Origin: Cupriavidus pauculus
Lineage (GTDB): Bacteria > Pseudomonadota > Gammaproteobacteria > Burkholderiales > Burkholderiaceae
Direction: 5' to 3'
Length of the DNA stretch: 64,000 nucleotides
NCBI RefSeq assembly: GCF_002858765.1
Contig: NZ_PJRP01000007.1
Location: forward strand, 107,861 to 171,860
The translations under genes and the position numbers were made by a program. Positions 18,819-26,186 of the stretch are shown here, one piece after another (position 1 is the first letter of the stretch; the number at the start of each line of letters is the position of its first letter). The notes beneath the pieces are model-generated. The model did no database searches. It was not told the DNA's origin and saw only the letters and a program-made list of their open reading frames with translations.

Positions 18819-19214
18819 ATGGGAAAGCGCAGCAACGCCAACCGACGGAGCGTTCCCCCGATACCCGTCAGCCCGGTGGCCGGTGTCTCCGTCGGTATGC
18901 GGGCGGGCGCGACGTTTGCGCGTGCATCGCGCCAATGGCTTTCGGGCGTTCTCATACTAGGCGTGGCGGCCGGGCTCGGCGCCTTGGCCACCTGGTGATT
19001 CCATAGCCCAATGCAGGCTGCCCGCACAGCCGTTATCGAGGCCAACGGTCGCAGCGGGCCCGCGGGCATGGTTAATGTCCCCGACGGAGAATTTTTGCGG
19101 GGCAGCAACAGCAAATTGGCGCAACCCAACGAGAAGCCTGCGCACAAGGCACGCGTGCACGGGTTCTGGATGGACAAGCAACACGTGACGAATTCGCAAT
19201 TCCGCAGCCGCTAA
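18819..19214 (+). pseudogene. Broken formylglycine-generating-enzyme (FGE/SUMF1) family gene
   Basis: Starting at the ATG at 18819 (GGAG 9 nt upstream), the frame reads a basic N-terminus, then a membrane anchor (WLSGVLILGVAAGLGALATW) and meets TGA at 18996-18998. The same frame continues FHSPMQAARTAVIEANGRSG, then GMVNVPDGEFLRGSN, PNEKPAHKARVHGFWMD and VTNSQFRSR, and stops at 19212. These are the first blocks of the FGE-sulfatase domain (usual form GMVWIPGGEF-x-MGS ... HRVRVDGFWMD ... VTNAQF). About 250 residues of catalytic domain are missing. A nonsense change (TGG to TGA likely) plus 3-prime loss make it a pseudogene. No sulfatase gene is nearby. Confidence 0.75.
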
Positions 19215-19606
19215 TTAGCCACCCCCGCTCTACGGGACTTCGCATTATGCGCCACCCACTCTCTCACATCGCCTGCTCGCCGGAGTCGGCACCGCATTGC
19301 CGTTTGCCGCCCTTCCGATTGCCTGCATGGCGGAGGCGACGGACGGGGCGTGTCCACACAACATCGGCCGCGTGGCAGCAAAACTCATGACGTTGTCATC
19401 GATCTACGCCCAAGCAATCTGAACATCAGACGGTGCAGCGAGCCAGACAGGGCGTATTCCGGGCCGAAGCAGAAAAACCGCCACAGAATCTTCTACTCTT
19501 AGAATAATGCGTGGTCATCTCCTTGCCCCAGGAAAATTTGGTTGGGAGCACGCAAGACAGAGACGCACCCGACGTCCTCAGCACGCCCAATAACAGGAGA
19601 CGAACC
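19215..19606. other. Intergenic region after the broken FGE-like gene
   Basis: The missing part of the FGE domain is not here in any frame. One frame (about 19233-19424) reads a leader-like LLAGVGTALPFAALPIACMA and then a stop after about 40 residues. It could be debris of an exported protein, but nothing supports a gene. The AGGAGA site for the next gene is at 19595-19600. Confidence 0.35.
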
Positions 19607-21037
19607 GTGGCAAAGGCAAAAAACAAGAAGCGCAATCGCGCAACAGAGGGGCAGACTTCCGCGTCGACTTATCTAAACCCAGATGAGCGCGCGGCCAAGG
19701 GGCGGGCCTTACGGGACAGCGTTCCGCGCTCTTCGCAATCTGGATGGGAACCACCGGACAACCGCCGGGACCCGGTGGAACTACTCGAGGAATCGAACTC
19801 GGGCCGCATCCTGGAACTGGTGCCCATTCGATTTGGCCGCATGGCGGCGTCGCCTTTTGCGTTCTATCGAGGCGCGGCAGCCATCATGGCGGCCGACCTG
19901 GCAACGACGCCGTCCAGTGGGATTCGCGTCCAGAGTTGCGGCGATGCACACCTGATGAACTTCGGTGGGTTCGCCACACCAGAACGCAATATCATCTTCG
20001 ACATCAACGATCTCGACGAAACGCTGCCAGCCCCGTTTGAGTGGGACCTGAAGCGACTGACGGCCAGCATCGTGATCGCGGCCGATCATTTGGCGCTCCC
20101 CAGGAGCGATGCGGCGCGCGTGGCGACGGACTGCGTGTGCGAGTACCGGGAGCGAGTGCACAACTACGCGGGGATGCGCGCGCTAGATGTCTGGTACGAC
20201 CGTATTGATCTACAAAAATACGAGGATCGTACCGGAGATCCCAAGGTCGTCGAGGCGACGCGCAAGCGACTGGCTGAACGCATCGAAGCGGAACGCCGCA
20301 AGTCGACGCCCGACCATCTCTACCCGAAGTTTGTTGCGGAGGAAGGCCTGCATCCGAGAATTAAGGACGAACCACCGCTGATCTTCCATCCGACTGCGGA
20401 TCTGGTGGCCGGCCAGCCAGCGGATTACGAAGACGCGATCGCGCGGTACCGTGAAAGCTTGCCGGACCACACCCGGGTACTGTTCGACCGCTTCCATTTC
20501 TTTGATATGGCCATCAAGGTGGTCGGTGTCGGCAGTGTCGGCACGATGTGCGCAGTGTGTCTGTTTATGGCAGCGGACGACGACCCGTTGTTCCTGCAAG
20601 TGAAGGAAGCCCGGGCGTCGGTGCTGGAACCCTATGCTGGCAAGAGCGTGTACGACAACCACGGCCAGCGGGTCATCGTGGGGCAGCGGCTAATGCAGGC
20701 CGCCAGCGATGTCTTCCTCGGCTGGACGCTTGGCAATTTTGGTCGCCACTTCTACATCCGCCAATTGCGTGATATGAAATTGTCCGCCCTCATCGAGGAT
20801 TGGGATAGCGGCACGCTCAGACAATACGGCCGAATGTGCGCGCACGCCCTCGCTCGTGCGCATGCTAGGTCGGGTGACGCCTCAATGATGGCAGGCTACA
20901 TGGGCTCCGGCCGCACGTTCGACGACGCGATATGCGAGTTCGCCACCGAATACGCATCCCAAAACCGAAGCGATTATCGGGCTTATCTCGCGGCGATTCG
21001 GGAAGGTCGAATCCAAGCCACGATTGAGGAAATCTAG
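19607..21037 (+). CDS. DUF2252 domain protein
   Basis: 476 residues from the GTG at 19607, preferred over the ATG at 19511 because AACAGGAGA lies 6 nt upstream and the earlier residues look non-coding. A basic N-terminus (AKAKNKKRNR) is followed by the DUF2252 body: RFGRMAASPFAFYRGAAAIM, QSCGDAHLMNFGGFATPERN, FDINDLDETLPAPFEWDLKRL, and VVGVGSVGTMCAVCLFM. The GDxHLxNFG and FDxNDxDE blocks resemble the catalytic and metal loops of aminoglycoside-phosphotransferase-like kinases, so a kinase fold is likely. The substrate is unknown. A hairpin (21062-21092) follows. Confidence 0.88.
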   Translation: MAKAKNKKRNRATEGQTSASTYLNPDERAAKGRALRDSVPRSSQSGWEPPDNRRDPVELLEESNSGRILELVPIRFGRMAASPFAFYRGAAAIMAADLATTPSSGIRVQSCGDAHLMNFGGFATPERNIIFDINDLDETLPAPFEWDLKRLTASIVIAADHLALPRSDAARVATDCVCEYRERVHNYAGMRALDVWYDRIDLQKYEDRTGDPKVVEATRKRLAERIEAERRKSTPDHLYPKFVAEEGLHPRIKDEPPLIFHPTADLVAGQPADYEDAIARYRESLPDHTRVLFDRFHFFDMAIKVVGVGSVGTMCAVCLFMAADDDPLFLQVKEARASVLEPYAGKSVYDNHGQRVIVGQRLMQAASDVFLGWTLGNFGRHFYIRQLRDMKLSALIEDWDSGTLRQYGRMCAHALARAHARSGDASMMAGYMGSGRTFDDAICEFATEYASQNRSDYRAYLAAIREGRIQATIEEI

Positions 21038-21367
21038 AAGTACCCCCGCCGCACCGGCGATCGAGGCGCTTCGTCTGCGAGCGAAGTGCCTCGCACTGCA
21101 GCTTCCCGCGGCAAATGCAAGCGTCTTCCTAGGATCAACCCGGGCGACACAAATTGCCTTAGATCACCATCTCCAGAAAATTCACTTCCCAGGCATGGCA
21201 GAAGACGCAAGGATTCCGGCGATGAGCGTTCTGAATTGCCACCCACGTCAGTTAACCTGCGAACACGAAGGTACTCGCAGCTAGCAGCGGCTCGGGGTGG
21301 CCCGATCGTGTGATCAGCGAGGGGCATCTATCCACATCGCATTGCTTTGACATTCGAGGAGTTTGCC
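21038..21367. other. Intergenic region with hairpin and shared upstream block
   Basis: A GC-rich imperfect hairpin at 21062-21092 (CGAGGCGCTTCG ... CGAAGTGCCTCG) follows the DUF2252 stop; it lacks a T-run. The CTTAGATCA/TTCACTTCC block is at 21158-21189. No gene was seen. Confidence 0.45.
21158..21189 (+). promoter_or_regulatory. Shared upstream block, copy 2 (CTTAGATCA ... TTCACTTCC)
   Basis: CTTAGATCA at 21158-21166 and TTCACTTCC at 21181-21189. It matches copy 1 at 18669-18698 and lies about 180 bp before the DUF2092 gene start. Two copies upstream of different genes 2.5 kb apart suggest a common regulator or a duplicated promoter. Confidence 0.4.
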
Positions 21368-22180
21368 GTGGCGCGTACTGTTGTCCTTAGTTTTCTCGCA
21401 ATCTCCCTGGCGGCATGCAGTAGTGCGCCGCCCGTTGCCACCCCAGCGCCGACGCCTGTGCCTGCGCAGTCAAGTGCCCCGCCGCCGCCCGACAAACCCG
21501 CGGCCGCCGCGAATGCGGTGGATCCCGCAGCGGTGCAGGCGTTGCGGGATATGGGAAATTATCTCCAGACGCTCAAGCAATACGAGGTCATCGTGGATCT
21601 GTATGGCGAACGGGTGCTTGCCGATGGGCAAAAGCTGCTGCACACCGCCACGGCAAAAGTCGACGTGCAACGGCCGAACAAGCTGCGGGCGGAAATGCGC
21701 AGCGTGCGCTCCGCGCGCGACTTGATGTACGACGGCAAGACCGCAGTGCTCTACATGCCGGAACAGAAATACTATTCCACGGCACCGTTCTCCCAAGACC
21801 TGGGTAGTCTGGTGGATCACTTGAGAGAACGGTTCGGCGTAGAAATCCCCGTGGCGGACCTGTTCCTCTGGGGCACGCCGAAGGCGCCACTTGACAACAT
21901 GACGTCTGCGATGAACGCAGGCCAGTCGATCGTCGACAACACGCTGTGCGACCACTACGCGTTTCGGCAAGGTGACATCGATTGGCAAATCTGGATCGCT
22001 AGTGGACCCAGACCGTTACCACGTAGGCTGGTCATCACCAATCGCGCAGATGACGCACGTCCGCAATCCGTTTCGTCTATCCGCTGGAACCTCAACCCCC
22101 GGTTCAGCGCAACGACGTTCACGTTCACGCCGCCCCCTGGTGCGAAGGCTGCAGAGTTCGTGCCACTGAAGAACAGGTAA
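21368..22180 (+). CDS. DUF2092 lipoprotein
   Basis: 270 residues from the GTG at 21368, chosen because GAGGA lies 8-12 nt upstream and the product then begins with a proper lipoprotein leader (ARTVVLSFLAISLAAC). A Pro/Ala-rich linker follows, then the DUF2092 domain: ALRDMGNYLQTLKQYEVIVD, RPNKLRAEMRS, DLMYDGKTAVLYMPEQKYYS and a C-terminal NPRFSATTFTFTPP. The fold of this family resembles the LolA/LppX beta half-barrel that binds lipids. It precedes the Gly/His-rich gene by 12 bp, with which it forms an operon. Confidence 0.85.
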   Translation: MARTVVLSFLAISLAACSSAPPVATPAPTPVPAQSSAPPPPDKPAAAANAVDPAAVQALRDMGNYLQTLKQYEVIVDLYGERVLADGQKLLHTATAKVDVQRPNKLRAEMRSVRSARDLMYDGKTAVLYMPEQKYYSTAPFSQDLGSLVDHLRERFGVEIPVADLFLWGTPKAPLDNMTSAMNAGQSIVDNTLCDHYAFRQGDIDWQIWIASGPRPLPRRLVITNRADDARPQSVSSIRWNLNPRFSATTFTFTPPPGAKAAEFVPLKNR

Positions 22181-22192
22181 CAGGAGGCCACC

Positions 22193-22750
22193 ATGAGATA
22201 CGCCAAGAAAAGGGGCACCATCCTGCGGACGGCCATCGCCGTCCTGATGGTCATGACCTACGTCTCACCCTTGCACGCACGCCCCGGTGGTGGTGGTGGC
22301 GGACATGGGGGAGGTGGACATGCCGGCGGCGGCAATCGCGCCGCGGCGCACGCGGGCGGTGGTGGCGGAATGCATGGCGGCGCTGGCGCCAGCCGGCAGG
22401 TCGACAACCGACATGCCGATGCGCGAACCAATAACGTGCGCAACACCAGCGTGAATAGCGTCCATGCTAACCGCAATGTCAACGTCAATTCGAACCGAAA
22501 TGTGAACGTCAATGTGGAAGGCGGGGGCTGCTGCCACGGTGGCTGGGACAACGACTACCACCCGGTAGCCACGGCGGCGGCGGTAACGGCAACTGTGGCG
22601 GTCACGTCCGCGGTGGTGGGCTCGATGGTGCGATCTGTGCCACCCAACTGCGCGCCGATCAACTATGGCGGCATGGTGTACCAACAGTGCGGCGGGACGT
22701 GGTACCAGCCGCAAGGTTCGCAATACGTGGTTGTCAATCCGCCGTATTGA
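22193..22750 (+). CDS. Gly/His/Asn-rich secreted protein paired with the DUF2092 lipoprotein
   Basis: 185 residues, with GGAGG before the ATG. The signal peptide (LRTAIAVLMVMTYVSPLHA) is followed by a Gly/His-rich low-complexity stretch, an Asn/Val-rich stretch (NRNVNVNSNRNVNVNV), a CCHGGW motif, a hydrophobic Ala/Val/Thr helix (about 130-150), and a C-terminal GGMVYQQCGGTWYQPQGSQY ending. The ending resembles small outer-envelope proteins often found next to DUF2092. His/Cys content could bind metal, but this is speculative. The function is unknown. Confidence 0.7.
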   Translation: MRYAKKRGTILRTAIAVLMVMTYVSPLHARPGGGGGGHGGGGHAGGGNRAAAHAGGGGGMHGGAGASRQVDNRHADARTNNVRNTSVNSVHANRNVNVNSNRNVNVNVEGGGCCHGGWDNDYHPVATAAAVTATVAVTSAVVGSMVRSVPPNCAPINYGGMVYQQCGGTWYQPQGSQYVVVNPPY

Positions 22751-23091
22751 CGCGAAGGTCATGCCCCCTGGACACTTCACCCCGAAGTTCCGGGCGCCGA
22801 AGGCAACGCTCGCCTTTGCAAGGGCGCCGGCCAAGCGCCATCTCGACGTTCCTTCTTAAGCGTAGCCGCCGTTTTAGTGCATCGGCCCCTTCAGTCCAAA
22901 CTAGTGCAGCCCCATGCCCGACGACGCCAAGCGACGCCCGGAGACCGTTTCAGTATGTCTATCAGGACTGCGGCTGCAAAATTGCGCCGATCGCCGACAA
23001 GGACAGCGTAGACACGTGGATCCGCATGGGACGTGCGCCTTCACAACCCGGCGTCTGGGACAGACACCCGTCACTATTCGCGCACCGGGTC

Positions 23092-23128
23092 AAAAAAACG
23101 GCCCAACGCCGGGGAGAAGTCGGGCCGT
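23092..23128 (-). terminator. Rho-independent terminator, minus strand
   Basis: Read on the minus strand, ACGGCCC (23128-23122) pairs with GGGCCGT (23104-23098) and is followed by TTTTTTT. No protein gene on the minus strand ends here, so the transcript may be a small RNA from within 23130-23330. Confidence 0.6.
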
Positions 23129-23326
23129 ACAGCTCTCAAGGCGCGGAAGGGACGGTCCCCCGCCGGAAAAGCTTAGGCAACGGCCTTCTGGCGCGATAGC
23201 GACCAGAAGGCGGAGCCACCCCCTCCTCACCTCCACCTCCCGGATGTGTCGAAACTGCCGCCGCGCGGACGATCGTGCCCTATGATTGAAGCGAGCTGCC
23301 GCCCCGGTGGCGAGCTTTTAGGGCGA

Positions 23327-23361
23327 CCCGCCACCCCCCTGGGAGGGTGGCGGGCCTTTTT
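23327..23361 (+). terminator. Rho-independent terminator just upstream of a small gene
   Basis: CCCGCCACCC (23327-23336) pairs with GGGTGGCGGG (23345-23354), followed by CCTTTTTCC. It lies about 45 bp before the ATG at 23406, with a TATGAT box 40 bp before it, so it could act as an attenuator in the leader of that gene. Confidence 0.65.
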
Positions 23362-23405
23362 CCGTCCCTGCGGGCCGGCACGTCTCCGGCCCCGCCCCCC
23401 TGGCC

Positions 23406-23744
23406 ATGGACATCCTTCTGCTGCGCTGCGGCAACCGCGCGCTGATCCTTCCCCGCAACCAGAATCCGGCCGACTGTCCCCTTCTGGTACGGCTCTGGCT
23501 CGGCACGCCCTACTCGGTAGATCACACGGAAATTAGCGCCGACATGCCCCTGCCGGGCATCAGCCCACGGCTCGTCCTGGTAGAACTCCTGGAGACCGGC
23601 TACTGCGCTCTGGACGTGAATGGGGGCATGCGGACCTTCGTGGGGCGGGAGGCAGTGGCAGGCGATACCGCAGAGGGCGAGGACGGCAGTCCTACGGATT
23701 TGCTACGCCGCAAAGGGGCATCGCCCGGAAAGCCTCGGGTTTAA
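23406..23744 (+). CDS. Small protein of unknown function, paralogue of the one at 37.6 kb
   Basis: 112 residues. Residues 1-80 align with the protein at 37590-37910: both begin M-[DN]-x-x-L-x-R-x-GNRALI-x-P-x-N, then DCP-x-x-VR-x-WLG-x-P-x-S and a later G-[YF]-CALD. Two copies with conserved positions argue for a real gene. There is no signal peptide or membrane segment. No family recognised. The tail after about residue 80 differs and looks disordered. A hairpin-rich leader precedes it. Confidence 0.7.
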   Translation: MDILLLRCGNRALILPRNQNPADCPLLVRLWLGTPYSVDHTEISADMPLPGISPRLVLVELLETGYCALDVNGGMRTFVGREAVAGDTAEGEDGSPTDLLRRKGASPGKPRV

Positions 23745-24117
23745 GTTAAAGTGCCGCTTACCTCTCACTAGTCCGTCAGTGGACGCATTCACTGCCCGCC
23801 CGTTGGAGATCTGATTCAGCGCCTTGAATCGGTACCGCGAGGCCGGCATTGAGTCATTCCGCATCGTGCATTCGCAATTGCTCGTATAGCGCGTCCCGCT
23901 GAGCGGAATAGAGTCGCTTGAGCCCTCGGGCGCGCCGAATGTTGCGGCACCTCCCGATAAGCTTCTTCAATAACGATCCCGAGAAAACTTTCCCGCCGTT
24001 GCACCTGCTGGTTCAATCTGAACGCTCTGCGCTCCCATCGCTCCGCTCCTAGGGGGCCTCATGGCGCCATCCGATGCGAGCCAGCAGCAAAAAACGATTG
24101 GCACAAACGCCACTATC
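23745..24117. other. Intergenic region, nothing recognised
   Basis: About 370 bp between convergent genes. No gene, strong hairpin or repeat was identified by eye. Confidence 0.4.
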
Positions 24118-24894
24118 TCAAGAGCCACCGAACCAGTTGTAGCCTTGGTCCACCCAATAGCCGCCTGGGAATGTGTTTGTCACGAACAGTTCCATGATGT
24201 GCTTGGGATTTTTGTAGCCAAGCTTGGTAGGCATCCGCAGCTTCATCGGGTAGCCGTACTTCGGCGGCAGGCGCTCGCCGTCGTATGTGAAGGTTAGCAA
24301 AGTCTGCGGGTGCAGCGCCGTGGCCATGTCGATGCTCTCGTAGTAGTCGTCGGCACACCGGAACCCCACATACTTTGCAGTGGTATCGGCGCCGATGCGC
24401 TGCAGGAAACCGGCAAACGGCGTGCCGCCCCACCGTCCGATCGCGCTCCAGCCTTCCACGCAGATATGGCGCGTGATCTGCTCGGCCTTGGGCAGCGCGT
24501 AAAGCTCGTCCAGGGTCCAGCTTTTCTTTTGCCGCACCAGCCCGCCCACCTCGAGCCGAAAGTCATCGCCGTTCACCACGGTGACTTCATCGATGCCGTA
24601 GAAGGCATTGAATGGGAATGGCCGCGTGATGTCGGCTTCGGTATAGGTTGGCGCGAGCCGGTTCGGGTCGAAGAGCCACGCCTGTACGCGGTCGTTCATG
24701 CGTGACACCCGTGAGAGAAATGCCTCGACCGATTTGTCGTCGGTCAGACTGCAGCCGGTCAGCATGGCGAGGCCGCCCAGTGTGAGGATGCGCTTGCCGA
24801 ACAGACGCCGCGACGGTAGATCCAACTCGCGCCGCACATCGATGGCCAATGACTCACGATCAACAGCCATCGGTCTGGAGGATTCTGGATTCAC
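24118..24894 (-). CDS. yedY1: Tat-exported lipoprotein molybdoenzyme, YedY1-type methionine sulfoxide reductase
   Basis: 258 residues from a GTG with GGAG 8 nt upstream. The leader has a twin-arginine motif SRRLFGK (R29-R30) and a lipobox LTGC (C48), so the folded enzyme is exported by Tat and lipid-anchored. The body is the sulfite-oxidase molybdopterin fold: ITRHICVEGWSAIGRWGG with the Mo ligand C145, and RCADDYYESIDM, then KYGYPMKLRMPTKLGYKNPK. The family reduces periplasmic methionine sulfoxide (MsrP) or related substrates. It lies last in mrpX-yedZ1-yedY1, beside sigF-nrsF, as in the reactive-chlorine response described in Azospira. Substrate assignment rests on this context. Confidence 0.85.
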   Translation of the reverse strand: MNPESSRPMAVDRESLAIDVRRELDLPSRRLFGKRILTLGGLAMLTGCSLTDDKSVEAFLSRVSRMNDRVQAWLFDPNRLAPTYTEADITRPFPFNAFYGIDEVTVVNGDDFRLEVGGLVRQKKSWTLDELYALPKAEQITRHICVEGWSAIGRWGGTPFAGFLQRIGADTTAKYVGFRCADDYYESIDMATALHPQTLLTFTYDGERLPPKYGYPMKLRMPTKLGYKNPKHIMELFVTNTFPGGYWVDQGYNWFGGS

Positions 24895-24914
24895 GATTTA
24901 TGCTCCAGGTTGGA

Positions 24915-25541
24915 TCAGCGTCCGCGGATCATTGTCAGCAGGCTGCGCGGCACCAGCGCCACCATCAACACGTGCAGCACGACAAAGGCGGCGAGCAGGC
25001 ACATTGCGCAGAAATGAACCACGCGCGCGGAGTCGTAGCCGCCCATCATCTCGCGCAGCAATGGAAACTGGACGGGTTTCCAGATGGCGATACCCGACAG
25101 CACCAGCACGAGCAGCACCACCATGACCAGTAGATAGGCAAGCTTCTGCACAGCGTTGTAGTGGCTGAGGTCGGCGTGGGACAGGTGGCCGCGCAGCGCG
25201 GCGATAAGGTCAGCCAGCACGGCGCGCGGCCTCAGCGGAAAGAATTTCCGCGCAAACCGGCCCGTGGCCAGATTCATCGCCAGATAGAAGATCCCGTTGA
25301 AAAACAACAGCCACATCGCGGCGAAGTGCCATTGCAGTGCGCCACCCAGCCAGCCGCCTAGCGTGATATCGCCTGGAAATCGGAATGGCGGGAACACTGG
25401 CGAGGCGTTGTAGATGCGCCAGCCAGACAGCATCATCACCAGAGCCGCCAGCGCATTGAGCCAGTGTGAGATGCGCACCCAGCCCGGCTGGATCTTGGCT
25501 GGGGCAACGCGAGCGTCGACAGCGTCGTGCGAGCGTCCCAT
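24915..25541 (-). CDS. yedZ1: Membrane cytochrome b (b561-like) electron donor, YedZ1
   Basis: 208 residues from the ATG at 25541, which has AGGAGG 5 nt upstream; the ATG at 25568 lacks such a site. Four transmembrane helices are visible: VRISHWLNALAALVMMLSGW, FAAMWLLFFNGIFYLAMN, AYLLVMVVLLVLVLSGIAIW and VVHFCAMCLLAAFVVLHVLM. Their histidines (RISHW, LQWHFAAMW, VVHF, VLHV) fit b-type heme ligation as in Ni/Fe-hydrogenase and formate dehydrogenase cytochrome b. It would pass quinol electrons to the YedY1 enzyme, whose gene follows after 20 bp. It follows mrpX. Confidence 0.87.
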   Translation of the reverse strand: MGRSHDAVDARVAPAKIQPGWVRISHWLNALAALVMMLSGWRIYNASPVFPPFRFPGDITLGGWLGGALQWHFAAMWLLFFNGIFYLAMNLATGRFARKFFPLRPRAVLADLIAALRGHLSHADLSHYNAVQKLAYLLVMVVLLVLVLSGIAIWKPVQFPLLREMMGGYDSARVVHFCAMCLLAAFVVLHVLMVALVPRSLLTMIRGR

Positions 25542-25619
25542 TTCGCCCTCCTTCGGAAAGCCAGGCACCGTTGGCGGTCAGACGCCACCGGTACCCGGCC
25601 GAGTTTGCCCAGTCCAGCG

Positions 25620-25907
25620 TTACTTGCTCATGCCACCGGACATGGCATCGCCTTCCTTGCCCATCTTGTCGTGCGGCTTCGACTTGCCCATCTTGTCCTT
25701 GGACATGCCGTCCTTGGACATGTTGTCCTTCGCCATACCATCCTTGGACATGGCGTCCTTGGCCATCGCATCCTTCGACATGGCGTCCTTCGACATCGAA
25801 TCTTTGGACATCGTGTCCTTGGCCATCGATCCACCGGTCTGGGCAAATACGGCGGTACCACCCATCAGGAACATTGTGGCAACCACGGCGACTACGGTCT
25901 TGTTCAT
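25620..25907 (-). CDS. mrpX: MrpX-type methionine-rich periplasmic peptide with MxKDx pentapeptide repeats
   Basis: 95 residues. A 22-residue signal peptide (VVAVVATMFLMGGTAVFA) is followed by about ten tandem M-[SA]-K-D-x pentapeptides and a short M/G/K tail. The mature part of about 73 residues has 13 Met and no Cys, and is otherwise Lys/Asp/Ser. In the reactive-chlorine response such a peptide is a sacrificial oxidant sink recycled by YedY1. The 15-bp coding repeat is visible in the DNA at about 25660-25830. It is first in the operon, preceded by a SigF-type promoter and a 5-prime leader of about 110 nt. Confidence 0.88.
   Translation of the reverse strand: MNKTVVAVVATMFLMGGTAVFAQTGGSMAKDTMSKDSMSKDAMSKDAMAKDAMSKDGMAKDNMSKDGMSKDKMGKSKPHDKMGKEGDAMSGGMSK
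25660..25830 (-). repeat. Tandem 15-bp repeats encoding M-[SA]-K-D-x
   Basis: About ten units on the pattern (plus strand) of CATNNNGTCCTTGGA or CTTCGA variants. Codon changes between units show that the repeat is not a very recent expansion, but its number could vary between strains by slippage. Confidence 0.7.
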
Positions 25908-26024
25908 CTCGATTCCTCTCGTTGCTTTGCGTTGGACCGGGAGCGTCCCGGTTGACGAAACATCGCACCGCGCCGAGACCGGCGGGCACCAGATTCACAC
26001 CGAATGTGTGCGTCTGATGAGAAA

Positions 26025-26050
26025 TTCGTCGTGCCGGCGTATCCGGTTAC
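26025..26050 (-). promoter_or_regulatory. SigF-type promoter for mrpX-yedZ1-yedY1
   Basis: On the minus strand GTAACC (26050-26045) is followed after exactly 16 bp by CGAA (26028-26025). This is the same -35/-10 pattern that I recall for ECF SigF promoters in Caulobacter. It points towards mrpX, about 118 bp away. Confidence 0.7.
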
Positions 26051-26160
26051 AGCGCCCGGAGATTTTCTTCGCAGTCCGATACGCGTTGGCGGCGAAGCGC
26101 CTTGCAACACACACCATCGCCGCCTCAGCGTAGAATTCGCGCAAATCAATGTGGCCCGAT

Positions 26161-26186
26161 GTAACCAACGCGATCGATGGAACGAA
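26161..26186 (+). promoter_or_regulatory. SigF-type promoter for sigF-nrsF
   Basis: GTAACC (26161-26166), 16 bp, CGAA (26183-26186) on the plus strand, identical in words and spacing to the divergent promoter. The -10 element lies inside the first codons of the ATG-started sigF reading, so transcription from here would start around 26192 and exclude that ATG. Confidence 0.65.

Larger units (their letters stand above)
22751..23405. other. Intergenic region with terminators of both orientations
   Basis: No convincing gene. The region holds a minus-strand terminator (23092-23128), a hairpin GCCTTCTGG/CCAGAAGGC (about 23183-23211), a TATGAT box (23281-23286) and a plus-strand terminator (23327-23361). 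Short frames here have stops or poor composition. Confidence 0.5.

Noticed and set aside
25414..26133. Long repetitive plus-strand frames opposite mrpX
   Set aside because: The periodicity comes from the MxKDx coding repeats on the other strand; no signal peptide or ribosome site supports the plus-strand readings.
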